A DNA stretch of 47,759 nt from Leptospira biflexa (GTDB lineage Bacteria > Spirochaetota > UBA4802 > JAGODF01). Location of the stretch: assembly GCA_020721925.1 (NCBI GenBank), contig DYLV01000005.1:1-47759 (forward strand), in the 5' to 3' direction. A model generated the notes under the pieces. That model was not told the DNA's origin and did no database searches. It was given only the letters and a program-made list of their open reading frames with translations. A program made the position numbers and the translations under genes. Shown piece after piece: positions 18,076-28,621 of this stretch. Positions within the stretch are counted from its first letter, which is position 1, and the number at the start of each line of letters is the position of its first letter.

Positions 18076-18089
18076 GGCGAATATTCGCC
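18076..18089. repeat. Perfect 14-base palindrome GGCGAATATTCGCC
   Basis: A perfect palindrome of seven plus seven bases with no spacer, 137 bases upstream of the rpmH start and 42 bases after the symmetric promoter element. It could be an operator or a structural site. It is not followed by a T-tract in either direction, so it is not a terminator. Confidence 0.5.
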
Positions 18090-18225
18090 CAAATGCCGTA
18101 TTATCGCACTATTCGCGACATCGAGCCGCTGAGCAGTAAACGGATGCATAACCGGCCTTTATACTACGAAAAGCCAATGCACTATGCAATATCAGCTATA
18201 TTATTATTTTTGAGAGGGTACCGAC

Positions 18226-18384
18226 ATGAAGAGAACATATCAGCCCAGCAAAAGAAAAAGACTCAAAACACACGGGTTCAGAGCCAGAATGAGTACACCC
18301 GAAGGACGGGAAGTATTAAAAAGAAGGCGTCGGAAAGGCAGATATAAACTCACCGTTTCCGACGAACGACGCAATAAAAAATAA
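18226..18384 (+). CDS. rpmH: 50S ribosomal protein L34
   Basis: A 52-residue, very basic protein starting [19 protein letters not shown], with [19 protein letters not shown], the L34 signature. The last residues (VSDERRNKK) are a short lineage-specific tail. GAGAGGG precedes the ATG at good spacing. It heads the rpmH-rnpA-yidD-yidC-jag-mnmE block, conserved in most bacteria near the replication origin. Confidence 0.97.
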   Translation: MKRTYQPSKRKRLKTHGFRARMSTPEGREVLKRRRRKGRYKLTVSDERRNKK

Positions 18385-18407
18385 GGAGATTTTGCTGTCA
18401 AATTTTC

Positions 18408-18794
18408 GTGAAGAAAGCATTTATATTAAAAGGGAGGAAAAATTTCCAGGAACTGTTTACAAAAGGAAAGAGATTTTCCGGAATTGCAGTAATTATTATT
18501 GTAAAGAAGGGAATGAGTGTTTCGAACGAAATCGAAGCCGGCTGGAAGCCGGATGACTGTAAAACGACCGGAACCCGAATTGGAGTTTCAATTGGGAAAA
18601 AATTTGGTAATGCAGTGGAAAGGAATAGAGCCAAGAGAGTAATTATGGCTATCATGAGAGAATTGGTTCCGATTATGAAAAACAATGCTTATGTCATCAT
18701 CCGGCCAGGACCTGTTTTCAAGCAGTATGCTTTTTCTGAAGCAAAAGGTGAACTCATGAGATTATTACACAGAGCGGGGTTATTGATCCAGTGA
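18408..18794 (+). CDS. rnpA: Ribonuclease P protein component
   Basis: A 128-residue RnpA, the protein subunit that helps the RNase P RNA cut 5' leaders from pre-tRNAs. The family RNR motif is intact in [20 protein letters not shown] (about residues 64-83), as is the N-terminal [17 protein letters not shown]. The region around residues 35-55 ([19 protein letters not shown]) is longer than in most family members. The start is GTG at 18408, 23 bases after rpmH; AGGAGA lies rather far upstream (about 18 bases). The stop overlaps the yidD start. Confidence 0.95.
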   Translation: MKKAFILKGRKNFQELFTKGKRFSGIAVIIIVKKGMSVSNEIEAGWKPDDCKTTGTRIGVSIGKKFGNAVERNRAKRVIMAIMRELVPIMKNNAYVIIRPGPVFKQYAFSEAKGELMRLLHRAGLLIQ

Positions 18795-19027
18795 ATTATT
18801 CTATAATAAAATATATTTTTATCGCTCCTTTCGTCATTGCAATAAAACTTTACAGATTAATAATCGCACCGCTTCTGCCGCCCTCATGCAGGTTTTATCC
18901 TTCTTGCTCGCACTATGCCGAAGAAGCACTTAAAAAGCACGGCCCTATATATGGATTGTATCTGACAATCCGCCGTTTGCTTCGCTGTCACCCTTTTTGT
19001 GACGGCGGGTACGACCCTGTGCCCTAA
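18791..19027 (+). CDS. yidD: Membrane protein insertion efficiency factor YidD
   Basis: A 78-residue YidD with the family pattern [29 protein letters not shown], then [29 protein letters not shown]. The conserved cysteines ([18 protein letters not shown]) are all present. It assists YidC-dependent membrane protein insertion. The GTG start overlaps the rnpA stop by four bases (GTGA), so it is translationally coupled. yidC follows 128 bases downstream. Confidence 0.95.
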   Translation: MNYSIIKYIFIAPFVIAIKLYRLIIAPLLPPSCRFYPSCSHYAEEALKKHGPIYGLYLTIRRLLRCHPFCDGGYDPVP

Positions 19028-19155
19028 CACTAATCGTTCGAACGCATTCACTTTTTTCTCACGTAAGCGGTATATTCTAACTCAATTTCCATGCCGCCCT
19101 GGAAACCAACATATCTCTATGCCATGTTTTTTATCAATTCGCCGGAGGAATTTTC

Positions 19156-20841
19156 ATGGATAAACGTTTTGCCCTCGCGCTCGGCCTTTCGCTGCTCGTC
19201 TGGTTTGTGTGGATGATGATTTTCAATCCCGCGCCTCAACGCCCGCATATTGCAGTACCGCAGGCACAAAAAGCCGAATCAAAACAAAAACAAGACACCT
19301 CGACGGTTCCAGCAATCAATGGCGCAGGCGCCATCAATACCATGGTGCAACAATCCGCTCGCGACGAATCGGACATAATCCTCACGACTAAACAATACGA
19401 TGTAAAAATAACCAACCGCGGCGCAAAAATTAAAAATTTCCAATATATCTACTATGGGAAAAAAATCGAGCTTGTCGTCGAACAAAAAGATCTTTCACCG
19501 ACCTCGATAGTAGCAAAAAGCGATCTTGATTTTCAGGTATACCTCTCAGAAAACGAATTTCTCAAAGGGAGCGCACTTGATAATGCTCTCTGGGATTTTG
19601 AAAAGATCGATAAAACCGGTGTTCGTTTCAATCTTATTGTGCAAAACCAAACTGGCGAAAAAATATTGTATGAAAGGTCGTACATGTTCATAGAGGGGAA
19701 AAATTATTTTGAGCTTCAGCAAACGGTAAAAAACATCGGCAAAGCTCCTCTTGCATTTCCTGAAAATCGTCTCATAATGGCTACTCCAGACTATCTCGGC
19801 CCAACGATGGATTTCAATAATCGGTATAATCAGGTTGAAAGCGTATACTTTCTGAATACCAGCTTTGAAACAGGAAGTCAGGGCGGGGGCATTTTTTCCG
19901 ACGAACAGACCATTCACCGGGAAACCGGTGTCACAAAATGGGCGGGGGTCCGTAGTCGATATTTTTTGCTCCTCATGGCTCCGCAGGGGTTTACCGGTTC
20001 TGGCATCATTCATGATGGAAGAAAGAACCATGGAAAACGCATAGGAATTCAGATTCCGACAGCCGTGCTCCAACCCGGTGAATCAACAACCAAAACATTT
20101 AAGGTCTACGTTGGCGAAAAAGATAAGCAAAAGTTGGTTGAAGTCGATGAATCTCTCCGCGATGCTGCCGACATCAATGTATTAATAGAACCAATTCGTG
20201 ATTTCTTAGTGTGGTGCCTCTTAAAAATCAATCATCTCTTTGGCAATTTCGGATGGTCGCTTGTGATATTCTCGCTGTTGACGAAAATTGTGCTTATGCC
20301 GCTAACCATCAAATCGACCGAATCAATGAAGCGCATGCAGGAACTCAGCCCTAAAGTCAAAGAACTACAGACCAAATACAAAGACAAACCAGATCAAATG
20401 AACAAAAAGATCATGGAGCTTTATAAAAAGGAAAAAGTAAACCCGCTCGGAGGTTGCCTGCCGCTTTTACTTCAACTACCGTTCTTCTTTGCGCTTTACA
20501 GCGCGCTCATCAATTCCATAGATTTATGGAAAGCGCCGTTTATCCTCTGGATTAAAGACCTGTCTCTGCCAGATACCGTTGCAACCGTAGCGGGGTTTAA
20601 TATCAATATTTTGCCCGTCATCATGACTGCGACTACATATTTCCAGCAGAAGATGACTCCGGGCAGCGATTCATCCCAGCAACAGATGATGATCAAGATG
20701 ATGCCATTTATATTCCTTTTCATTTTCTGGAATATGCCCTCCGGCCTCATCATATATTGGATAATGCAGAACGTTTTGCAAATTGTGCATCAGCTGTATA
20801 TAAATCAAAGAGCTAAAAAAGCAACTGATGGAGGTAATTAA
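19156..20841 (+). CDS. yidC: Membrane protein insertase YidC
   Basis: A 561-residue YidC of the Gram-negative type. It has an N-terminal membrane anchor (FALALGLSLLVWFVWMMIF), a large periplasmic beta-supersandwich domain (about 60-345), then the conserved insertase core. The core has the coiled cytoplasmic loop (MKRMQELSPKVKELQTKYKD), NPLGGCLPLLLQLPFFFALY, and the final helices (FLFIFWNMPSGLIIYWIMQN). The large periplasmic domain implies an organism with an outer membrane. GGAGGAATTTTC precedes the ATG. It inserts and folds inner-membrane proteins with or without Sec. Confidence 0.97.
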   Translation: MDKRFALALGLSLLVWFVWMMIFNPAPQRPHIAVPQAQKAESKQKQDTSTVPAINGAGAINTMVQQSARDESDIILTTKQYDVKITNRGAKIKNFQYIYYGKKIELVVEQKDLSPTSIVAKSDLDFQVYLSENEFLKGSALDNALWDFEKIDKTGVRFNLIVQNQTGEKILYERSYMFIEGKNYFELQQTVKNIGKAPLAFPENRLIMATPDYLGPTMDFNNRYNQVESVYFLNTSFETGSQGGGIFSDEQTIHRETGVTKWAGVRSRYFLLLMAPQGFTGSGIIHDGRKNHGKRIGIQIPTAVLQPGESTTKTFKVYVGEKDKQKLVEVDESLRDAADINVLIEPIRDFLVWCLLKINHLFGNFGWSLVIFSLLTKIVLMPLTIKSTESMKRMQELSPKVKELQTKYKDKPDQMNKKIMELYKKEKVNPLGGCLPLLLQLPFFFALYSALINSIDLWKAPFILWIKDLSLPDTVATVAGFNINILPVIMTATTYFQQKMTPGSDSSQQQMMIKMMPFIFLFIFWNMPSGLIIYWIMQNVLQIVHQLYINQRAKKATDGGN

Positions 20842-20994
20842 AATCTTCATCATTACAAGTTGAGTCGTTTGGCATTATTTACTTTTTTCGGCATTACCCG
20901 CAAGCTGTCACTTCATCAGCAATACGGGAAACCGCCGTATTTGAAAACTGTTATTACATGCATTCGAACGTTTATCGGCTTTCGGGAGGATATT

Positions 20995-21627
20995 ATGAAG
21001 GTGATAGAAATTGAAGGAAAAACAATTGATGATGCAAAGAAAAAAGGATTGATCGAGTTGGGAATATCCGATGCATCACAAGTGGAATTCGAAATCGTTG
21101 ATGAAGGGAAAAGCGGAATTTTCGGTTTCGGTGTGTCTCGCCCCGCCAAGATACGTATATACTACAGTGGCGTAACTATGGATGTCGGCGATATCACAAA
21201 AGAGGTAGTATTAACCCTTTTAACGAAAATGGGGATCGAATCGAAAGTTAAGGATATGAAGGAAGGCGAAAGCAAAGTGTATGTTGAACTTGACAGCAAA
21301 TTCTCGGGGCTCATCATAGGCAAGCGCGGAAAAACCCTTGAGGCGTTGCAATTTCTCGTAAATCTGATCGTAAACCACAGGACGGGGAGCAATAAAAAAA
21401 TCATTTTAGACATCGAAGAATACCGTGCGAAACGTGAACGTGCTCTTCGAAAAATGTCAAAGGAGATTGCGGCGAAAGTATCGAAATCAGGGAAACCGTG
21501 GGTTCTCGAACCGATGAATCCATTTGAAAGGCGTCTGATACACTTAGCCCTTCAAAACGACAGCCGCGTTACCACAAAAAGCGAGGGGCAGGGAATATAC
21601 CGCAAGGTTAAAATTTCACCCAAATAA
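20995..21627 (+). CDS. jag: Jag/KhpB RNA-binding protein
   Basis: A 210-residue protein with the three Jag domains: Jag-N (MKVIEIEGKTIDDAKKKGLI to GIFGFGVSRPAKIRI), a KH domain with GLIIGKRGKTLEALQFL as its GxxG loop, and an R3H domain (NPFERRLIHLALQNDSRV). Family members bind RNA with KhpA and influence cell division and wall growth. ATG 20995 has GGGAGGA at ideal spacing; a longer in-frame reading from 20860 lacks a site and adds unrelated residues. It lies between yidC and mnmE as usual. Confidence 0.93.
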   Translation: MKVIEIEGKTIDDAKKKGLIELGISDASQVEFEIVDEGKSGIFGFGVSRPAKIRIYYSGVTMDVGDITKEVVLTLLTKMGIESKVKDMKEGESKVYVELDSKFSGLIIGKRGKTLEALQFLVNLIVNHRTGSNKKIILDIEEYRAKRERALRKMSKEIAAKVSKSGKPWVLEPMNPFERRLIHLALQNDSRVTTKSEGQGIYRKVKISPK

Positions 21628-21636
21628 TGTATCAAC

Positions 21637-23010
<1,374 letters not shown>

Positions 23011-23062
23011 ATATTAAATAATGTATATTATATTTATTATATAATATAAGTATATAATATTA

Positions 23063-23091
23063 TTGACACAATTTATATTTTTTTATTTTAT
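23063..23091 (+). promoter_or_regulatory. Candidate promoter in an AT-rich spacer before the START-domain gene
   Basis: TTGACA (23063-23068) and TTTTAT (23086-23091) are separated by 17 bases, about 70 bases before the ATG at 23161. The 50 bases upstream (23011-23060) are almost pure A and T, with overlapping TATATAAT-like palindromes, consistent with an UP-element-like region. The -35 is perfect; the -10 matches four of six bases. Confidence 0.5.
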
Positions 23092-23160
23092 GAAGAAAAT
23101 GTAAATGCTGTAGTAAAATATTGTTCTTCTGTGAAAATTTTTATAGAGGAAGGGATTGTC

Positions 23161-23808
23161 ATGAAAAAATATTTTCATTTCTTTCTTTCATTTTTTTTCC
23201 TTTGCACATCACTCTTTGCCCAGACCCAATGGCAGGAAGTAAAAAATTCACACGGCATTAAAGTCCTCACGCGCCCGACTGAAGGCTCTCCGCTTGATGA
23301 ATTTAAAGGCATCACGATTGTCGAGGCCCCTCTCGAGGTTATTGTCGAAGTTATTCGCGATGTAGATGCCCAACCCGAGTGGATGGCTGACTGCATTGAA
23401 GCCAGAGTCATAAAAAAATTCAATGATAATGATTATCTGGTGTATTCAATGAACAGAGCTCCCTGGCCTGTGTCAAATCGTGACGTAGTAGTACGTTCAA
23501 AGGGAACTGTCGATAAGGCGAACGGCAAAGTGACGATCATTTTCAAGGCGCTGAAAGATTCATCCGTCCCTATCCGCTCGGGTGTGGTCCGGATGACTGA
23601 TCTTCTCGGCCAGTGGCATTTGAAAAAATTATCTCTTTCGAAAACCGAGGTGGTATTCATCATACGGGCAAATCCGGCAGGACACATCCCCGCAAGTATC
23701 GCAAATATAACGAGCAAAGAAATTCCATTCAAGACACTTCAAAATTTAAAGAAAATGGCAAAAAAAGAGAAATACATTAATTTAGCGCGGGAGAAATACC
23801 ATCTATAA
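23161..23808 (+). CDS. Exported START-domain (SRPBCC) lipid-binding-like protein
   Basis: A 215-residue protein with a clear signal peptide (MKKYFHFFLSFFFLCTSLFA, cleavage before QTQW). The mature part is a START/SRPBCC fold: GIKVLTRPTEGSPLDEFKG, VIVEVIRDVDAQPEWMADC, and MNRAPWPVSNRDVVVRSKG are characteristic of bacterial START proteins. These bind hydrophobic ligands, probably lipids, in the periplasm; the ligand is unknown. ATG 23161 has GAGGAAGGG upstream, and the ten residues of an earlier in-frame start would not fit a signal peptide. It is convergent with the following TPR gene, with 9 bases between stops. Confidence 0.85.
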   Translation: MKKYFHFFLSFFFLCTSLFAQTQWQEVKNSHGIKVLTRPTEGSPLDEFKGITIVEAPLEVIVEVIRDVDAQPEWMADCIEARVIKKFNDNDYLVYSMNRAPWPVSNRDVVVRSKGTVDKANGKVTIIFKALKDSSVPIRSGVVRMTDLLGQWHLKKLSLSKTEVVFIIRANPAGHIPASIANITSKEIPFKTLQNLKKMAKKEKYINLAREKYHL

Positions 23809-23817
23809 ATCAGAACC

Positions 23818-24813
23818 TCATTTTATTTCTTTTAAGAATGGGTCGTTCGAAAAGAGATCTTCGCCGATTTTTTTCACAATGGCGACAAAACCCGTTTTGT
23901 CGCCTGTATTTGATGCAATGAGCTCTTTGAACGCAGCCAGATACTTCACAGCTTTCTCTCTCTCTTTTTTTCTTGCGCAGATTCGTGCCAATCGATAGAG
24001 TGCTATTCCTCTGTCTCGCGGGCTTTTTTCGGTTTGCAATAATGCATGAAGCGCCTTTTCTGTTTTCTCATCGTTTCCTTTATTTTCTTTCAATATTCTA
24101 TTTAGATTTTTCAACGTTCCGTACGGAATTCCCTTGTAATAATGTAGCATTTCTTCTTCTAGTGCTTTTTCAATCTGCCTATATTTTTGATAATTTGCTC
24201 TTGCTTTTGACATTATTGCAAGAAATCTCGGATTTTTTCTTACATGCCGAAACAATGGATCAAAACGCAAAATGGGAAGATCCGGTAAACCAAGCTCCAC
24301 CGCTTTTTTTAAATGCTCCATCGCCCCGTCCTCATCTTCGCGCAGAAGCTTTTCCTCCGCTTTGCGGAACTCAACCCAATACGCACCTTCAGTGTGTGAT
24401 AGATTCCCTAATGCCACAATCGCATGGCGCGGCGATTCCTTTTCCTGTTTCGCATACATCATAAATAAATATAAAACTGCACTATGCTCCCCGCTTTGAA
24501 TCGCTTTACGATAATACTCTTCGGCTCCACGAAAGTCATGTTCTCTTTCAAGAAGCATTCCATAATTGATATACGCTCCTCCCGTATATTTTTTATCATT
24601 GGCTGCTGTGAGAAGAAGACGCTTTGCTTCTTGTTTTTTATCCTGATAATAGAGCACCATCGCATCATGAAGAGGGCTGGAAGGCTCGTGATAATAATCT
24701 CCCCCAAAAAGGCAGTGCGCCGATAAAAAGAAATAAAAAAAGATTGAACACGCTGAAATACCAGCGATACTTGACAGCGCAATTGCTAATTTTAACGATG
24801 CAATTTTTTTCAT
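23818..24813 (-). CDS. TPR-repeat exported or membrane-anchored protein
   Basis: A 331-residue protein with an N-terminal basic residue cluster and a long hydrophobic segment (about 8-32), acting as a signal or anchor. Several TPR/Sel1-like helical pairs follow, for example GGAYINYGMLLEREHDFRGA and EYYRKAIQSGEHSAVLYLF, and a late one near RGIALYRLARICARKKERE. TPR domains mediate protein contacts; no enzymatic motif is seen. Its start codon at 24813 lies only 44 bases from the divergent DUF3857 gene, so their promoters must overlap coding sequence, and the pair may share regulation. Confidence 0.7.
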   Translation of the reverse strand: MKKIASLKLAIALSSIAGISACSIFFYFFLSAHCLFGGDYYHEPSSPLHDAMVLYYQDKKQEAKRLLLTAANDKKYTGGAYINYGMLLEREHDFRGAEEYYRKAIQSGEHSAVLYLFMMYAKQEKESPRHAIVALGNLSHTEGAYWVEFRKAEEKLLREDEDGAMEHLKKAVELGLPDLPILRFDPLFRHVRKNPRFLAIMSKARANYQKYRQIEKALEEEMLHYYKGIPYGTLKNLNRILKENKGNDEKTEKALHALLQTEKSPRDRGIALYRLARICARKKEREKAVKYLAAFKELIASNTGDKTGFVAIVKKIGEDLFSNDPFLKEIK

Positions 24814-24857
24814 ACGCCTAACCTATCGTGAGCAATATGATAAGAGGAACCGGCTGC

Positions 24858-27800
24858 ATGTCAAAGAAAAAATGTTTTATCTTCATTATAATTTTATTCT
24901 ATTCTTTTTTCCCAATGTTTTCTTTCGCCGGTGAAGATAGCCGTGAAATTCAATTTCTGGAACTTAAAGCAAAAGACAGAATTGCAGAAGCTTTTTCAAT
25001 TGCCGCAAAAGCAATTGCCGAGGAACAAAATCCCGCTCATGCTGAAGTCTGGCTTTTTCGTTTGAAAGAAATTCTTCGGTATCGTGAGCTTTTGGATCCC
25101 GCTTCAGAAGTTCTTGCAAAATCCCTTCGCGAAAACCCCGTTTTCGTCGATCCCCATTTTGCGGCACGGGCCAAGCTTATCCTTTTAGATATATATCTCC
25201 GTCGAGGCTATCTGCAAAAGGCCCATCAGCTCTCTGGCGAATTGGGATTCATCAGTGAATATTATGCAATTGGACCTTTCCCTCAGATATCGATTCATGA
25301 ACTTGAATCATTGCATGAATTAGAGCGTTCAATTAATTTAACAGCTCATTATCAAGGGAAAAGCGGAAAAACAGGGTGGTTCCGCGTCCGCACTGAAATA
25401 TCCGGAAAGATAGATTTTGAAGATTTTTTCTCAAAAGTCGATGAGAGTCTTTTCTATTTATATACAGAATTATCCATACCCCGTGAGGGAGAATACCATC
25501 TCCACATAGGAAAAAACTGCCCGATTATTATGCGATTGGACGGGGAAAAAATTTTTTCTGACGTAAAAGGGCACGGCTTTGAATTCGATCAATTTTACAT
25601 TTCGATGAACCTGAAAGCCGGCACACATCCCCTCATTATAAAAGCTTCCAGTACAGAGGAAGGATGTTCTATCGCTCTCAGAATAACCGACAAAAAGGGG
25701 AAGCCGATATCTTCAACACGCACGTTAATTCCATCATCAAAAAATACGCCGAAAAATGTTACGGTTCATCTATTTGAAGGATTCCAGAATGTTCATTCCA
25801 AAATCGATGATGATCCGTGGACTTCTTTCAGATCTGGCTACCTTCTCTATATGGCGAATCTCATCTCAAAAGAACGGCCGGAAGCCATAGCTTTTTTCAA
25901 GAAAGCTGAGTCCAATCCTTTTCTTTTTCCTTATGCATCCTTCTACTCCGCACTTTCTGCAACAGAAACCGCAATAAAGGAATCTTCACTTCACACTGCA
26001 ATCGAAAAGAAAGAAGATTATCTGGAAGCGCTGGCAGCTCTTTCAGATTTTCACATCGACCATAATTTACCATATCAGGCTTACCCGCTCACGAAAAAAA
26101 TGCACTCAATCAATCCTGCTTCAGCACTTCTTCACATTACCCGTTGCAATCTCTGGCTTTCAAAGGGATGGCATCTGGAAGCATTGAAAGATGCTGAAAA
26201 ATTACTAAAATGGCCTTCCCCCTCTGTGGCATATTATATTTTAGGAAAAATTCACCAGACAAACGGAAACAGTATCCTTGCCGCAGAGTATTATAAAAAA
26301 TATTATTTATCCGACAGGCTCGATCGCTCTTCGCTAATCGCAACAGCCGAATGTCTCAACAATGCAGGAAAATTCGATGAGGCAAAACAAATTCTTTCCA
26401 TGGGTTCTATCTTTTTCCCGAGCAATGTAGAATTGCGCCTGAAGATCGCTGAAACTGCGGACAAACAAAACGGACCGCCTGCAGCGCTCCCATTCCTCGG
26501 ATCCGCGTATACTCTTTCCCCTTATAATGAAAAGGTGTTGTTCGCCCTCGCAGAAGCCTATCATCGACTTGGGAAAAAAGACCAGGCTAAATTTTACTTT
26601 ATGAAAGCGGCTGAATCCGATGAAAAAAACATACCCCTTCAGCGCTATTTTTCATTTCTTTATGGCAGCAATGAGTATCTCAAAGATTATCTTATCGACG
26701 TAGATATGCACGAAATACTTACAGAAAGTAAGAAATACAAAAGCGAACCGGCAATTGTTCTTCTTGATGAGACCGTCTATAAAATTTCATCGGATGGCTC
26801 ACAGGAAAAGCGCGTCCGTATAATATACAAGATAAATTCTTGCACGGCGATAAAGGAACTTTCTCGTCAAACTGTAATCATATCTCCACTAAACGAATCT
26901 CTTGAACACATTCTCTGTACGGTCACCAATGGGTCATCACGCGTTGAAACATCCGATACAACAATCCAGTCTCTTTCAGATCCAGAAAGCAGGCTGTATT
27001 ATGACGAGATTGCCCATATCCTTTCAGTACCATCTCTCCGCGAAGGCAGTATTGTAGAATTTTCATATGTGCTTAAAACAAAAAAAGCAGATGAATACCG
27101 CAATGCCTATGGATTTATTAACTTTCTCGGAGGGAAAAATCGCGTCATGCGCGGACAAATCATCCTGGATGTTCCGAAAGAACACACCCCGAACTACAAA
27201 GTCCGAAACCCAAACTTCTTAAACCCGAAAATTGAAACAAGAGGCGATCGTAAAATCTATCGCTTTTTAATAAAAAATATTGAGCCAGTTTATGAAGAAC
27301 CATATATGCCGCACCTTTCAGAAATTCTCCCAATGGTGGCAATAACCTCTTTCCCCAACTGGGAAAGCTTATATCGTTGGTACTTTAGCCTTTTGCGCGG
27401 GAGGGATACCGCAAGCGAGGCAATGCTCCGCGATTTGCATTCAGCTATAAGTCCTCACGATACTCCTTTAGAAAAAGTCAGAAAAATTTATCATTTCGTC
27501 ACTTCCCGCATACGATACGTCGGCTTTGAATTCGGAATAGGGAGCATTAGACCGAGAAGCGCGGCAGAAACCTATGCTTCCGGAATGGGAGATTGCAAAG
27601 ATATCGCACTTGTACTGGTGGCTCTTCTAAGAGCAGCAGGCATCGACGCTCGACTTGCTCTGGTGAGAACTTCCGATCATGGAGAAATCGACATATCCAT
27701 TCCCTGGATCGGAATATTCAATCATGCCATTTGTTATGTTAATCTCGAAGGCGGCTTCTTTCTTGACGGAACCGCTTCGTTTTCTGGTTTTCGCGAACTT

Positions 27801-28529
27801 CCCGAAAACGATTTCGGCGTTTTAGCCCTCGTGATGGGAAATGAGGGTTTTCGCATGATTGAAGTGCACCATCCAATCTTTGAACCAAATATCATGCATA
27901 TCAACAACGACGTGTGCATTTATGAAGATGGCGCTGCGCGCGTCATCCGGCACTTTATTAAAAGAGGAGGATTGTTTGCGCCTCCAGCCCGTCATGCACT
28001 GAGCAATCAATCCAGAATGATGAAAAACATAGCTCAATATTGGAACAAGGCATATCCAGGATCCGCAGTAACCGATTTAAAAATTATTGAAAACAGCCTG
28101 GACATGCCTGTTTCATATTCCTATCAGGTGATTATACCCGCATTCGCACAGAAAATTGAAGGTGCGATGGCTTTTAAAAGCATAATGGTGTCTTCTGAAG
28201 AGTTTCAATCATACGGACAGATAAAAAAAAGAAAATACTCTCTCAACTTAGGAGCACCTCACACTATCAAAGAATCAACAATATTCACTATCCCGCCACT
28301 TTATGAAACTGTGAAACTGCCGGAAAATAAAAAATTTGGAGATAAATACTGCAACACCGAAATATTATCTAAATTTAATTCATCGAAACATACCATCGAA
28401 TTTTTTTATACTTCACAATGGAATCTGAAAAAAATCACCGCATCAGCCTATGAAGAGTTCAGGAATCTTCTTCGATTCAACGCATCCGAAGAAAACCAAA
28501 AGATAATAATAAAAAAGAAAATGCATTGA
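24858..28529 (+). CDS. Exported 1223-residue TPR-DUF3857-transglutaminase-like protein
   Basis: A signal peptide (about 1-26, ending FSFAGEDS) is followed by a PA14-like beta region (about 140-300), TPR-rich helices (about 340-630), a DUF3857-type beta domain (about 650-850) and a transglutaminase-like core. The catalytic triad is complete: Cys913 in GMGDCKDIAL, His956 in FNHAICYV, Asp970 in LDGTA. A beta-rich C-terminal part follows. DUF3857/transglutaminase proteins are common in outer-membrane bacteria, with no defined substrate; they may be periplasmic amidases or cross-linkers. ATG 24858 has AGAGGA upstream and starts the signal peptide; in-frame GTG 24828 and ATG 24837 are rejected. Confidence 0.85.
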   Translation: MSKKKCFIFIIILFYSFFPMFSFAGEDSREIQFLELKAKDRIAEAFSIAAKAIAEEQNPAHAEVWLFRLKEILRYRELLDPASEVLAKSLRENPVFVDPHFAARAKLILLDIYLRRGYLQKAHQLSGELGFISEYYAIGPFPQISIHELESLHELERSINLTAHYQGKSGKTGWFRVRTEISGKIDFEDFFSKVDESLFYLYTELSIPREGEYHLHIGKNCPIIMRLDGEKIFSDVKGHGFEFDQFYISMNLKAGTHPLIIKASSTEEGCSIALRITDKKGKPISSTRTLIPSSKNTPKNVTVHLFEGFQNVHSKIDDDPWTSFRSGYLLYMANLISKERPEAIAFFKKAESNPFLFPYASFYSALSATETAIKESSLHTAIEKKEDYLEALAALSDFHIDHNLPYQAYPLTKKMHSINPASALLHITRCNLWLSKGWHLEALKDAEKLLKWPSPSVAYYILGKIHQTNGNSILAAEYYKKYYLSDRLDRSSLIATAECLNNAGKFDEAKQILSMGSIFFPSNVELRLKIAETADKQNGPPAALPFLGSAYTLSPYNEKVLFALAEAYHRLGKKDQAKFYFMKAAESDEKNIPLQRYFSFLYGSNEYLKDYLIDVDMHEILTESKKYKSEPAIVLLDETVYKISSDGSQEKRVRIIYKINSCTAIKELSRQTVIISPLNESLEHILCTVTNGSSRVETSDTTIQSLSDPESRLYYDEIAHILSVPSLREGSIVEFSYVLKTKKADEYRNAYGFINFLGGKNRVMRGQIILDVPKEHTPNYKVRNPNFLNPKIETRGDRKIYRFLIKNIEPVYEEPYMPHLSEILPMVAITSFPNWESLYRWYFSLLRGRDTASEAMLRDLHSAISPHDTPLEKVRKIYHFVTSRIRYVGFEFGIGSIRPRSAAETYASGMGDCKDIALVLVALLRAAGIDARLALVRTSDHGEIDISIPWIGIFNHAICYVNLEGGFFLDGTASFSGFRELPENDFGVLALVMGNEGFRMIEVHHPIFEPNIMHINNDVCIYEDGAARVIRHFIKRGGLFAPPARHALSNQSRMMKNIAQYWNKAYPGSAVTDLKIIENSLDMPVSYSYQVIIPAFAQKIEGAMAFKSIMVSSEEFQSYGQIKKRKYSLNLGAPHTIKESTIFTIPPLYETVKLPENKKFGDKYCNTEILSKFNSSKHTIEFFYTSQWNLKKITASAYEEFRNLLRFNASEENQKIIIKKKMH

Positions 28530-28553
28530 CAAACATATTGCATTCTCTATAGA
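28526..28553 (+). promoter_or_regulatory. Candidate promoter of the Lys/Ala-rich secreted protein
   Basis: TTGACA at 28526-28531 overlaps the stop codon of the preceding gene. TATAGA (28548-28553) follows after 16 bases. The gene starts at 28622 with GGAGGAATC upstream. A perfect -35 and a four-of-six -10 support it, and an intrinsic terminator after the gene suggests a single-gene unit. Confidence 0.5.
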
Positions 28554-28621
28554 TACATGCGATCCGTCTGACACCTCACACGTCTTAACGGATATAATTC
28601 CAAATATGGAGGAATCTATCC

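Larger units (their letters stand above)
17743..18225. other. Intergenic region upstream of rpmH
   Basis: This is a divergent spacer between DUF4416 and rpmH (the left 100 bases could be coding if DUF4416 starts upstream). It holds a TTGACA with a symmetric element at 18008-18034 and a perfect 14-base palindrome at 18076-18089. One weak DnaA-box-like nonamer (TTATCGCAC, 18101) is present, but there is no cluster of boxes and no dnaA, so I do not call an origin. Confidence 0.5.

Noticed and set aside
18061..18120. Possible oriC next to rpmH
   Set aside because: Only one weak DnaA-box-like nonamer, no AT-rich unwinding element, no dnaA.
18093..18347. Frame of 84 codons overlapping rpmH in another frame
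   Set aside because: rpmH in this region is a clear L34; the alternative frame has no family match and is composition-driven.
19035..19044. Palindrome CGTTCGAACG between yidD and yidC
   Set aside because: Ten bases, GC-rich, and without other symmetric or promoter features around it; such short palindromes arise by chance in a window of this length.
20921..20941. Inverted repeat AATACGG/CCGTATT upstream of jag
   Set aside because: Seven pairs with seven-base loop, no T-run, and no promoter elements; kept out as too weak.
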